From Vanilla planifolia (taxonomy: Eukaryota; Streptophyta; Magnoliopsida; Asparagales; Orchidaceae), in the NCBI GenBank assembly GCA_023846275.1, contig JAIUJO010000085.1, positions 515,072 through 579,071 on the forward strand: DNA of 64,000 nt, in the 5' to 3' direction. Within the stretch, counting starts at the first letter, position 1. Every line of letters starts with the position of its first letter. Of this stretch, positions 25,301-37,900 are shown one piece after another. The notes beneath the pieces were generated by a model that was not told where the DNA came from, searched no databases, and worked only from the letters and a program-made list of their open reading frames with translations. The translations under genes were made by a program, and so were the position numbers.

Positions 25301-26800
25301 CAATCTGAGAATTCATGCATTATTAAAATGTTTTGGGCAAATAAAAAGTTCTATGCTTTGTAGCCTACTTTACAATCCATTATGAAATCAATTTAATTTT
25401 GCAATAGTACTCAAAATTTGTGAATATTTCTTTTGTATCTTTGTTATATTCAATTTTAAGTTTAATGGGAATATATTATAATGGGTTATATGGGTTTTCC
25501 TTTATATACAAAAAAATCAAGATTTAAGATATATGAAGTATAGTTATCATTTGTTAAAATTGAGAGATTATATGGACATTGATTTTCCTATTATGAGACA
25601 AGCCACACGAAATAGGTCCATTCCTTTTTCATAGAACATGGTTAACTTGGCATTTGTTATGTCAACCACACTAGTTTATCAAAATTTATTTGTTAAGCTA
25701 AATTGAAAGATATATGATAAAATCTAGTGGTTTTTCAAGACATTATTTCATTAGTTTTGGCCCCAAATGCTTAGTAATTTTCATAAGAACAAATTCATGT
25801 CAGCAATAATGATTATGTGAATGCATTCCATACATTTAATCATGAAGGTATTAATTGGATGACTTTCCCTACGACATTATATAATACATGAACACCTATC
25901 CTCATCAAGTTTAACTCAAGCTTTGAAAAGTTTTTGAGTCTGTTATGAGTTTAGAATGTCAAATGAATATAGTTACAAGATATTTAAGCATACTACTTTT
26001 TTTACAACATTTCCTTCCCTGAATATGTTTTATAATTTAACTACATTGCAAAGAAATTGATTCATTCTATTTAGTTGGGTTAAGATGTAGCAAGGGATTC
26101 CAATCCTTTTTTGAGTAATTATAGGGAATAATTAATTGTTTCATTCTATAATGATGTTTCTATAATCCCATATTATCACATAAATTTACACCAAATAGTA
26201 TTTCAAGGGCTTTAGCGTATACATTTTATAGATTTCAAGTAAATTAAGAGTGCTTTAATAGCTCTACCAAGTAGTCTCTAATCACACAAACACAACCTAT
26301 AGGGACTTCGTTATTTCTAGTTCGTCCACTAGAATTTAATTTTTCTAACTCCACTACAAGGGAGGTCCATTGAACCACTATTTTCTATTATTCAATTAAT
26401 CTAAAAAATCTAATGAGGGCAATGCATATTTTACCACTTTTTGATCTATTGAAGAACTTTACATAATTAAGCAACATTTTAAAATTCATCTATATTATGC
26501 TTAACTCTGTTAGGAAAATTACAGGGAGTATTTGCTCATTGAAGTATTTTGAATTTTTATCTTGTAGATTTTACAACATATGAGAGATGGTAGAGCAATA
26601 AATTCTTAATAGCTATTGAGTTTGTGTCTTCAATCCATGTAGAAGCTTTTCGTGAATCATGATTTTGGGTTTGTTTAATGCCAAGATTCATTACTAATGG
26701 GTTCCATAAGTTCATCTGACAGTCCCTGTATACACAAAAAGTGCATTTGTGAATAAATTGAAATTCAACTTCCTCAAGTTGTTATCAAAAGATAATTAGA
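22375..26800. other. Non-coding left part of copy B
   Basis: AT-rich sequence collinear with 360-4,900 of copy A. No open frame is shared in frame between the two, so there is no sign of a conserved gene. Repeated at 56,512-60,937. Confidence 0.5.
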
Positions 26801-27099
26801 TATATAGGAGCGTCCACATTAACAAAGATATTTTAGAAGGTTGATAATTATTCTACAATTTTTATGACTTATGAATAAGCTAATTAATTAACTCTAAGAC
26901 TATCCCATCTTGAATTCATAGTGAATTTACCATGCTTGGTGAGGGTCCAACATTTGTTGCCATAATTATCTATTTTGTTCCAAGTATCACAATATACAAA
27001 AGTAGTTAGATGGTTCTACATATTTGATTCCAAGTCATTAAGCATGTTCGACACATTTTCTATAACGAAACTTACATCTCAAGTATGTAAAATAAATAA

Positions 27100-30000
27100 T
27101 GTTTCTGGTGCATACCTTTTAAAAAAACTTTACGTTATATACATCCATAATATCCTTTAATTTCTTAACTTGTAATCCATACATTTTATAAGGGGAGCTA
27201 ATCTGGTTCTAACAACCCAAATGCTCCTTGCTCATCAAATCATTATTACCCCAAAGAAAACCATTTATCTCACTTTCTAAAAAAATTAATAATATTATTA
27301 AGAAGATAAGATATAATTTTATTTATAAATAGACATTGACTAGAGCACATGATTAATAAGGACGACCTCCCATTGAGAGTGATTTCTTTTTGGATGTTTT
27401 GTTAATCTAGTGTTCAAAGTGGACCACTTATTTCTTACCTTCGAATAATGTGCTTTTGAGTTAAGGGATTGGAAGGTAGTATGTTTTCTAAAGCAAGAGC
27501 TCCTTGTCAATGTTCTCTTATTTATGTTTTGTGTTTCTACATCTAATAAAAAAGAACCTTTGTACATTAATCTACAAACTTTATGATCCATAGAGATTAG
27601 AGAACAATAACTTGAGATTTTTTATTAAGTCTTTATCACATCTTACGAAGAGTAAAAGGAAATCTGTAGAGCAGAAATGGGACTTTGGTTCACAACCACA
27701 TGGAATGGCCTAGTGCTTCGCATAACCTTATATATATTAATTCTTTACACATCTTCTTAGTTCTTTAGCTACAATATGGACAAGAAATGGGGATAGAGGA
27801 TTGTCGTGATTTAGCCAATGGGAGAGTTAGATGGAACAAGTTCCTTTCTCATTAATAACAAAAAACAACTAGCTTATATTATAGTTACTCATGACTAGAT
27901 TATTAACTATTGTTGTTAAATTTATCTAATACATGTTTCCCCCACAATATGCTATTTAATGCATTCTTAATGTCTAGCTCGATAATAAAGCTATTAGCAT
28001 TGATCTTCTCATTTAAATCAAGAAGTTGCTTCAATGAAAGTATGATTTGTTATGCTGATAAGATATTTTCAGTGATTTCCCTTTCTTTATCGAAAGTTGA
28101 ATGCTCCTCTAAGATAATGGGGGATAGGAAACACCATAGGCAAACTACCAATAAATTAATAAATTTTTCGAAAACTATACATCCAAATTGTGATAATGTC
28201 TTTGAAAGATATGCTACATTTAGTCTTCAATGGAAAAATAAATTAGCACTACTACATTCTTTTGGTGATTGGGTACAAATAAGAAAATGGCTGATAGCAT
28301 GATAAATGTCAACTTGAAATATGGACCAACAATGCTTGTAAAAAAATCATCAAACCTATACAATCTACAAGCACATAAGTAATCCATCAAAAAAATATTT
28401 TTTGTATTTTCTCCCAATTAACTAGCTAAATTAGCAACATATTTTCTTTTAGTGAGTTTAAGCATAAAAAATTGAAGCACCGCTAATTTTTCTTAGTAGG
28501 GAATAGTGAGACCTCAAGCAATCCAAAACATATTTGGCAATTAAATCCTTCTCTCTTAGATCTTTAATTCTTTTTATATTACCCTTCATTTGTTTATTAT
28601 TGAACATTGTATGGATGGAATTTGAGTTTTTATTATCATTCTTAAGCCACACAATATTTATCTTTTAACTCTTATCCATTGGATATGGTCACATCAAGTA
28701 CATCACAAACATGTTCACCTCTGAGATGCATAGTTATATTTAGACTTGGAGCCCTTTGAGGATTGGTTACTATACTTCTCATTAATCTCTGTCATTATTA
28801 TCATTGAGTAGGTGAATCACAGTATACCCTTGATTATTATATATTTCTTTTTAGTTTTGTTAGCTTATCTAGTGATCTACATTTATAATTTAGCTTAAGT
28901 TGTCTAAAGAACAAGTGGAAACGTTTTATAAATTTTCATCTCATATTCAATATAAACCTTCCCTTCAACCATCTCACAAGTCCATCAGTAGAATATTTGC
29001 TTGAAAATTGCTTCAAAATGGGATTAAAATTTAGTGTTGGACTTTTTTACAGCCATTCACCTCTGTCAATCGTCGTTACGATCACCATTAGAAATGATTC
29101 ATCAAATTTTTCTAAGTCTCATCGATCCACATTACCCCCAAAGTGGACCCAGAGTGTCAATGCCTTTTTACAGATGCTACTCACAAAAATTCGATGGCAT
29201 TTAAAAAAGTTTTTTAAAATTTTTTTGACAAATTCTAGGAACTTATTTTCTTAATTTTTTTTTATTTTAGAATTTTGAAATGTCTTATAGAATTCCAAAA
29301 ATGTATCCTATAGTATTATTAAATGTCTTCTCCATGCATTTTTATTTTAGCAACAAAGGTTCAATCATCTTAAGCTTTATTAGTTCTAACCATGAAAAGT
29401 CATCTATAACACTTTGACATTATTTACCTTCCCAACAACGTGATATTCTTCTTCTTCCATCCTCACAAATATATTACCACATTTATGTTTTACTCCAATC
29501 TTTAAGGTGGGGTTTAGCTCTCTTCAAATTATACACTAAGGCCTGCATTGTAGACCTAGAAGTTGGAAGACTCCAATATTGAGCAACAACTAGAGAGAAT
29601 TATATAGTTTCAATCCAAGTGCTTTGGAATCTAAGTTGTTTAGGATTAGATTTAATTGCTTCTAGAGAAAAGATCAGTAATAAGGATTTGTATAAAAAGA
29701 ACTTGTTCATATGTTGAGCATTATTTTAGGAAGGCTTTGAGAAAATCATGATTCATTAGCATTGTATCATCAAGAATGACCATTATATTTTTTATCATTG
29801 GCAATGATATTTGACAATCCATTCTATTTAGGGAAGACAAATCAGTCTCCACCAAACAATCTTAAATCCCTCCAATGATTTATTCTACTAATAAAGGAGT
29901 TGTTGGCATACATCAAAAGATAGCACATCATTTACATATCACCATGTGAAGAAAATATTCTTAATTCTCAATTTCTAACATTATAAGTACTACAACCAAT

Positions 30001-30290
30001 ACACCTACACTTTGTTAGAAATTTTGCTTCACAATAATGAAAATTTATTCTCTTGTAAAAGATGTCCATTTATCTATTACTTGCAAAGCATTCCATGTTT
30101 GGAATTAACTTAATTTTGTGTAATATGAACATGTTATAAAGGCATCAAGCTACTATACAGCTATATACATCATTTATGTTGAAAAGTAAGTTATTATTAA
30201 GTACAATCTATAATTTCAACAATTTGAGACTCATGAAAGCTTCTTTTTGTCATTTTTAGGAAAATGAATTTTTTGACATTCCATTTGGTG
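27100..30290 (-). pseudogene. LINE-B ORF2 remnant: endonuclease plus reverse transcriptase
   Basis: Minus-strand landmarks: HWRDLRLFGGD near 29,890-29,845 (endonuclease FWxxL and GGD segments); WLKNDNKNSNSIHTMFNNKQ (from about 28,649), like WLKEGDxNTKFFH; ITENILSA at 28,081, then IIELDIKNALNSILWGKHVL (28,000-27,930), like the RT box MAIKLDxEKAYDRxxWxFL, where EKAYD has become KNALN; DNPLSPFLVHIVAKELRR (about 27,805-27,750), like GDPLSPFLF; SHFCSTDFLLLF (about 27,687-27,650), where the catalytic FADD box is STDF; KDLIKNLKLLFSNLYGS next; RLTKHPKRNHSQWEVVLINHVL split around 27,410-27,340; and FLWGNNDLMSKEHLG (about 27,262-27,210). Loss of both catalytic aspartate contexts and many frameshifts make it dead. 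The 83-codon frame at 27,591-27,340 and the 64-codon frame at 28,652-28,458 are genuine remnants. Confidence 0.85.
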
Positions 30291-30799
30291 TCTTTTCTTA
30301 TTGACTAATAACTATTACCAACTATGAGGCCATTCAAATCTATCTTAGAAAGCTTGAGAGTCTTTGCTTTTTCTTAAAGATAACTATTTAAGGTTTTGAG
30401 AGATTGAATATGTACTTGTCTAAGCCACATGTCCTTCCTAATTTTCAAATTAGATAAATATTTTTTGCTCTTACTTTACATTTGTTAATTGAAATTGATC
30501 ATACTATCATTGAATAGATTATAAAATAGTACAATTAGGTTTTTTTATTATTTGTTAATGTTGTGTAACGTAGTGGGGCACTAATATTGTTTTATACATT
30601 GTTGGTTACCAAAGTTTGAAGTTTCACATTACATATTACTTCACTAATTCAAAAGTGTCTCATCTTCTCCATTTCTTGCATAGAATGGTTTAGAACCTTT
30701 TCTTGCTTGCATTAGACTGTTGAGAATCCTTGTCTATGGTTACTTCAATAGTATTTAGGAAAATTTTCATTACTTAATTATTTCCAATAAGCCATTATT

Positions 30800-31340
30800 G
30801 TACCCAACCTTTCTAGAGATTCTAATATCTAAGGGAAGATTTTTTCTAAGATTGACCAAAACACAAAATAAAGCCTAATGTAGCCTTGTTAAGCTTATTG
30901 TCATAGCAATACTTTTAAAGGCTTGCTAATTATTAACATGATTGAGAATAGAGCCTACTTGTTGACAAAGTTGATTAGTTGGTGCTCCAATGAGATCCAC
31001 ACAAGAGCTAACAAAGGTTTAGTATTGAGTTAGAAAAGTTAGAAACATTTGAGGACCATCATTTGAAAGACTACAATTTTCCAAATATTGTACATCCAAC
31101 ATCATGTTTTTCCAATTCAAGTGAAAATCTTAAGAGCACATGCTTATCTCTTCATGATAGATTCAAAGATGCAATTGTTTTGAATTTGTACTCTTTGAAA
31201 TTCCATGTTGGGCCATCCAACCAAAAAAGGTACCAATTAAAGTGAGTTTGAAGGGAGTAACCTTTTTGGAGGCATCATCCTCGTCAGAAGTGACCTTTTC
31301 TTCACACTTTAAAAAAGATATTAGCTTTATAATGATTAGC
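30800..31340 (-). pseudogene. LINE-B ORF1 fragment, DUF4283-like
   Basis: Minus-strand pieces match LINE-A ORF1 and the DUF4283 layout: TIWKIVVFQMMVLKCF (about 31,090-31,040) and ALVWISLEHQLINFVNK (about 31,012-30,962), followed by ALFSIMLIISKPLKVLL, which fits the ALxxIAxxIGKPLxVD segment. An upstream segment with KSTNSKQL (near 31,190-31,167) is shared with LINE-A, but I do not recognise it as a known domain. Stops interrupt all frames. Confidence 0.7.
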
Positions 31341-32059
31341 GAGGATCAAAAACTTTCCCTAATTCACTATAATAGAAGGGCCACAAAGCTAATGTGCATG
31401 AGATATAACCAATAAGGGAGAGAAGCACACTTACAAGTGAAAGTCCCTAAAATCATGTTGGAAGTGTCATCTTGCTCACAAATAACTTTAAAAACTCTAT
31501 GACCTCACTGTGGCCTTGATGTTGTTTTGTAATGTTCTTTTGAAACTTTTGTCAAGAAGCACCTTTCTATAATTTCAAAATCAAGAATGCTTAAAAAAGC
31601 GCAATTAATCCTTATCAATGAATAATAAAAAGTTTTATTAAATAGAAACTTTTACTAAAAATTTTCTTTTTGCTTCATTTTTTGTTTAAGCTTGGTCACA
31701 TGTCCTAGATACTATTAACTTTGCATTTCAAATATAAACTTGTTTTCTTATGCTTCATTAATTTAATTCTTTTTAATTTACTCCTTCTAGTACATTTGAG
31801 TTTTGTACATTCATCTTATGCAAATGAGCTCCTTGGATCATGTTAAGAGGGTTTCAATAAGAGAGAGTGAATTACTAAGAAACAAATTATTTGTTTCTCA
31901 AAAAAATTTTAAAAAATGTTCAAAAAGATTTATAATAATCTTAAACAAATATCTAAAATTAATTTTGTGAAAACTTTATTTTTTATTTAGAAGATGTTAA
32001 TTTATATTTAATAAAAAAGTTTTAAGAAACTTGTTAAATATGAAGGTTAACAAAAATGT

Positions 32060-33450
32060 TAAATTATACTTAAGAATTTTTTAGATGGTTCTACCTAATA
32101 TCAAACCTATGTCCACTCTAAAAATGACAAGGCATAAAAAATAATGTATAGCACACACTTTATCAAATAAAAGTAAAAAAGAGCAATAATTGCTATAGCT
32201 ACTTATCATTCCCATTATTTTCATCAAAATAAGGATAATAAGTGCATTTCCCAATTACGAAGTATGTCTAAGAATTATAGTTGGGGATCACATTTATTTT
32301 CATTATTCCTTTTCTTATAATCATGATCATAGAATATTCATACTTGTAAATATCCTTCGAAATTATATTCTTTTCTCAATGTTTTTATCACATTGTGCAT
32401 TAATGAATAAAAGATTGTCCATGACATTAATCTTTACCAATATTTTGATAATATATTTCTACATTTACTTTAAGTCAATATAAAAAGGAACTTTAGCTAA
32501 AACTATTTGTAAATATGTTGGTATAAATTGATAATAAGATCAATAAGATATTTATTAATTCTTGGGCAAGATAGAAAATCAAAGAAAATAAATCTCATTG
32601 CATCTACTTTAGAGATTTCTATGATATTTAAGAAGTAACATATGATATATTTTGTTGACTAATTTATTTAATATAGAATCTCAACATGATCCTAAAACTT
32701 TAAAATTGTTTAAGATTAATCCATTAACATGCTCTTTGAAATATTACAATACAAAAAATTGAGAGATACTAAGGGTTGAATAATGTTCTAGCACCTATAA
32801 TTCACACTTGCTAAAATATATTTATAGGAAACCGTGTAAGATAAGTTGAAATAATATGTACTTCAATTTATTGCAAACTACAAATTTAGTTACCAATTTT
32901 AGAAAAATAGATAAGATATCTAGTTAATTGCTACAAAATATTCAAAAATTTGATATCAAAGCAAATGAAATAAAAGTTATGATGTCAATTTGAGTTTAAC
33001 ATCTAGAATTGATTTAAATAGGATAACAACTGAAACCAACTAATAAGATGATTATTTGCTAGAATTTTAAATTTTAAGCTTATTAAGCATGTCATAATTG
33101 TTTTTCTTGCTCTCCAAAATAAGGATATTTGTTTCCTAAAGCTTGGGCTCATATTTATTTGATTTAACCAAACATAGTAATGATCCTAATAAACATAGTT
33201 TTAACACAAACATTAAAAAGCTTTAAAACTATGATTTAAATTACAAAAACATTTACATAAAAAAATCATATAAATGAAAACTTTTATGTTCGTAAGACAA
33301 AAATATTGTTAAGTCAACTTAAAAAACTCTAATCATGTGGATTATAAGAACAACATAAATTATACTTCATTCTATAATTTTAGTTAAACATGTAGCAACT
33401 AATGTTCTTAAGTTTAATGTTGGAAAAAAAAAAAAAAAAAAAACTTTAAT
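32060..33450. other. Block present in copy B but not copy A, ending in poly(A)
   Basis: Collinearity with copy A stops near 32,060 and weak similarity resumes near 33,450-33,640, so about 1-1.4 kb is extra here. No coding motif is visible. Its right edge carries a run of 20 A at 33,424-33,443. Confidence 0.4.
33424..33443 (+). repeat. Poly(A) run of 20
   Basis: Longest homopolymer noticed in the window. It is flanked by TTTAATGTT on the left (33,411-33,419) and again on the right (33,446-33,454). It could be the tail of a retroposed insert or simple slippage. Confidence 0.6.
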
Positions 33451-33454
33451 GTTC

Positions 33455-36400
33455 GAAATTTTACAATAATGACTTTTTATGTTATAATTTTCATTGAATT
33501 GTATATTTATTATATTTAAATTATAAAATTAAATTTTTAAAGAAATTTATTAAAAAACAAGAATTTTGAAAATTATATTTTTTAAAACAAGAAACTCGAA
33601 ATTGGCTTAGTTTAAAAAACTATAGAGCTAAGAATATCATTATTGCAAAATAATGTTTAAATTTTTAAAATTTTGTCATACTATGTAAGAAATGGTTCTC
33701 TTGATACTATAATTATGGAAGAGATGTCAACAACATAAGACTTACAATAAATTGAATCATTAAATGGAAAAAAATTTGGAATATTCAGTACATATAAATT
33801 ATGTATTAAAAATTTCTTGATACTAGAATCACAAAAAAAGTTTTTGTTTATAAAACTTATTAAAAATTGGAAAAATTATTATTATGGAAATTAAATATTA
33901 CCGGTTTTGTTTAATATATTGATATTTCTAATAAAAGAAATAATAATAACTTAAAAATCATAAACAAGGTTCCAAAGTTAAAAATAGTATATAAATATAA
34001 AATTCTCAAGAAATAGAATGATAATAAAAAAATGAAATTTCTAGTGTAATACTTAATATTAAAAAAAATTTAAATTTAAAACATAACTGAGAACATTCAA
34101 AGTATAACAAAATTGTTAATTTTTTAAAATCCTAAAAATATTGATTATCACAGTGAAATTTTAAAAATAACTAAGCGTATCACGAGATACTGTTAGTAGG
34201 GTAAGATCATCATATTTTAAATAAATTATCTTTCATGTTAAACAAAAATTTACATGCTAAAATGTTTTTAAAATTTATTAAATTATTTGTATATTATATA
34301 TATAAGACATTAGAATTAAATCAAACAATAATTATTGCTATAATAAAGCATTGGACAGTAATACCTCAAATAAAACTATTATAAATAGGAATGACAAAAA
34401 ATTTTAGAAAATAGGTATCATAAATAAAAACTATACTTAAAATAATAAAATATTTCGAATGTCAATTCATACATTCCTTTATAAAAAAAGGCTTCCTTAA
34501 ATAAATCTTGATATCACAAATAAAAACTTATTAAACTTTAATGCATTGAAGAAAATTTAAGATATGGAGATATTCATCATGATAATATAAATCTTTTAAA
34601 TATTAAAGACTGACCCAAATACAAAATAATTTCACCATGACAAGCATGCTAAATTTACAAAACATAAGGTTTATAACTAACTTATTTAAAATCTAAAAGA
34701 TTAAACTTTTATGGAATATCATGTAACTAGCAAAAGCATAAAACATTAGGATGCTTACCTCATCTTAAATAAAATATGTAATAAATTTGAAGAATGGTTT
34801 TGACCTTCTCTTATGCATCTTTGGTTAGTGGCTAATTTACAACACTAAAATTGCCATGTATATTTTTGATTTATAGCAATTAGGAAGGACTATTGGTAAC
34901 AAAATATATTTGTCGTTTGATTTGCTTGATAAGGTCAACGAAGAACCCTTGTATACTACTTGAGGCACTAATATTCGTTTTCTTTTTTTATTTATAAGGA
35001 TATATATATTAATCATAAGTAGTTGTTTATTAACATAACGTAATTTTTTTCAATATTTCTTAATTAATATAACTCATTATTTCTTATGTTACTAAGGTTT
35101 TATTTTATTAAAATTATTTATTTATTTTTTATTTTCTAACTTTATTATTTTTTATCTATCAATCACTTTTAGTGTAATTATTTTGAAAAATACACTTTCT
35201 TGCAAATTCTATCGTCATTAAGTTTTGCATATTTTTTATATATATATTTCTCTATATTAGTTATTCAATTTTTTAATTTTATAATATTTTATTTGTTCAT
35301 ATCAATGTATTTAAGTAGTTTTGAAGATTATCTCAAACTATTTTTGATATATGATACATAGCTAAAATTTAAAATATTTAAATATTTTATTTACTTTTTG
35401 TATCAAAATAGTTCAAAACATTTGTGAAAGATAAATGACATCTATATAACATAAATGACAAGATATGAGAAGGTATGAAAAATAAGAAATTATCAACATT
35501 ATTTCTCATTTGAAATATTTAACTCTATATCTAAATTATGTCATTACAAGATTCTTTTAGGCAAAATCAGCTTGAAAACATTGTTCATGTAAAACATTTG
35601 ATTACAAAGAATGTAATGTTGCCTAACTTAGTAAAATGATGGATTTTGTCACTAATTTATGATGTGTAATTTAGCGACATTTTACATAGGATTATTTGTG
35701 ATAAAAAGAGCCAATTCTAAAATGTTGACAACATTTATGGGGCACCAACTACCCTTTAAATATTTTAATATTAACATTGATGATAATGGATAGTCTATAG
35801 CACAATTGAAAACACTAATAAACTTTAAATTCATGCTTCCTTTAATATAACCACAATGTCCAAATGAAGAATCAATTGATCATGTTTTATTGATTTAAAA
35901 AATCAAAATTTTCCTTGGTTATTTTTTTTAATAATTTAAAAAATAAAATAGCTTAAAATAAATAAAATCATGAAATTGTTTACAAAATAGGCAAGCTAAA
36001 GTTACATGAAATCAATAATACATGGGTCATCTTCATAGAATATTTAGAAAGCATGTGGTGTTAATTACTTTTGCAAAATTAAATCAAGCAAAATGAATGT
36101 TATATGCAATATTAAAGAGGATTGCCACTTCATAATAACATATTATCTCCCCATCAAAACTTCATAAGAAGATGTTGCACAAGGTATTTTGGGAATCATA
36201 AATAAATGTTAAACAACTTGAGCAGTAATAGTGCAAGCAGTAAGATGGTTTATAAATAAATGCAAAGTTCTTATTAATATTGGAAAAATATTGCTTCCAC
36301 ACATCCTGTTTTTAAAAGGACTTGTCATTTAAAATGTTGACTATGTTTCCTATCTACATTAGGGTAAGACAAGCAAGCTTAGAATTTATTTTATGATGTT

Positions 36401-37900
36401 GCAAAACATCTAAAATAACATTAAATATTCGATAGAAAAATATCATTAAAAGACATATAAAAGGGCACCATGTAGAACTTGTGAAAGAGAATTAGCATGT
36501 TAACTCGAAAGAAATTTGATGAAACTATTGCACTTTTTTTGCTTTATTAGATTTGATTTGATAGTTTTGTGCACCATTTTGGGCATGCATGATTAAACAT
36601 GAAAGCTCTTTAGTAGTTTATTTTTTCTTTAAGCTCTTACAAAATATACATTGGTTTGTTAATAGATTGTTTTGGTATGTGATCAAATAGCCATGGGTTG
36701 AATTCATGTCACACACACAAATAACATGCACTATTTTACAATTAATTGGACTAACTTTATTCATGCATTAGTTTTGTTAAAGTAATTACCTTTCTTCCAT
36801 AGCTTGCTTGTTTATTTTAGTTTAGAATAACTTTGTTATCGAGGAATATATAAAAAGCAAGGAGAATAATCACTAGCAAGTCACTCACAATTTTAAGGTT
36901 GACAATTAGAAGGCAAAATAACATTTATAGTCATACATACTAAAAATCGTGATAATCTAAGTTGTTTAACATGCATTCCATGAATTTGAAGTGGTTTTAA
37001 TTTTTTTCTTTGATGTGAGAAATTTGTTGTAGAACGTCAAGTGTAAATGGATAACGGAATTAGCATAATATTTTATTGTTTTGTTTTACTGCCATAATAA
37101 AATAAAAGATTTGCAAAACTAATAGAGTTAATGATATTAAAAGACACTCACATGTTTTGCATTACATGGATAAAAAAATTATTTGTCTCATATCTACATT
37201 AAAGCTTTTTGGTTCTAAATTAGAATCAAGATTTTCTAATAAAAGAAAATATAAAATATGATTGAATGCAAGATAAGGACGTTGATCTAATGAATTCTAT
37301 TATTTATTGTGCATACTAAATGTTTGCCACATTGAAGGGAATAAACAATTAACATGTTACCATGTCACTACCCTTATTATAAGGCCATTAATCATTGTTT
37401 ATGGCGCTATATATATTCATAATTAGTTTTCAAATCTTTTCTTCAAGGAATACCACATTACCAAAATACTTAACTATTGGATGCAATTTAATACCTTTAG
37501 GATTTATTGGACTATATGTAGATCAATAATAAAGAAATAGAAATGGAAGAATTAGTCAATAATGTTATTGCAAAGCTCTATCATACATAATAAAATAAGA
37601 TTAACAAATTACACATGTAGTTCACACTCTCATCTACTATGATCAAAACCATCCTCAGATGTTTTATAATGTAGGAATTTTCTTATAAGAATCTTTTAGA
37701 GCAACCATAGCCTACATAGGCTAGAAGTTATTTCACAATATATATTTACCCCTATCTTGGCTAGATGAAGGTCAATAATGAGGCTATCTATGTTGTAAAC
37801 TATTGTGTGTGTATTAGTATATGAATTGAGATGGATAAACATTTTTATTTGTTTTAAAATTTGTCTAATTACCTAACAAATTCCTCATAGCATGAGTGTA
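33455..37900. other. AT-rich unassigned region
   Basis: Very AT-rich up to about 36,000, slightly less so afterwards. 33,640-34,120 weakly matches 11,300-11,750. No gene, element end or RNA recognised. Confidence 0.4.

Larger units (their letters stand above)
26800..31340 (-). mobile_element. LINE-B: decayed plant L1-type LINE, positional counterpart of LINE-A
   Basis: Same order on the minus strand as LINE-A and at the homologous site of copy B: ORF1 (31,340-30,800), endonuclease (about 30,290-29,600), linker, RT (about 28,081-27,340), post-RT region (to about 27,100). Because both copies share the location and the same oversized linker, the insertion predates the old duplication. In several places LINE-B is better preserved than LINE-A, notably at the start of the RT. 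The 3' end is not resolved. Confidence 0.85.
22375..32060. repeat. Copy B of the old, diverged segmental duplication
   Basis: Partner of about 360-10,670, same orientation. It carries LINE-B where copy A carries LINE-A. It lacks about 500 bp found in copy A at about 3,470-3,990. Right of 32,060 it has an extra block up to about 33,450 before weak similarity to copy A's flank resumes. Confidence 0.8.

Noticed and set aside
27910..28302. Longest open frame in the window (130 codons, plus strand; repeated at 62,047).
   Set aside because: It is antisense to the RT start and linker of LINE-B, whose minus-strand reading matches the RT family. The frame is a shadow with no recognisable domain.
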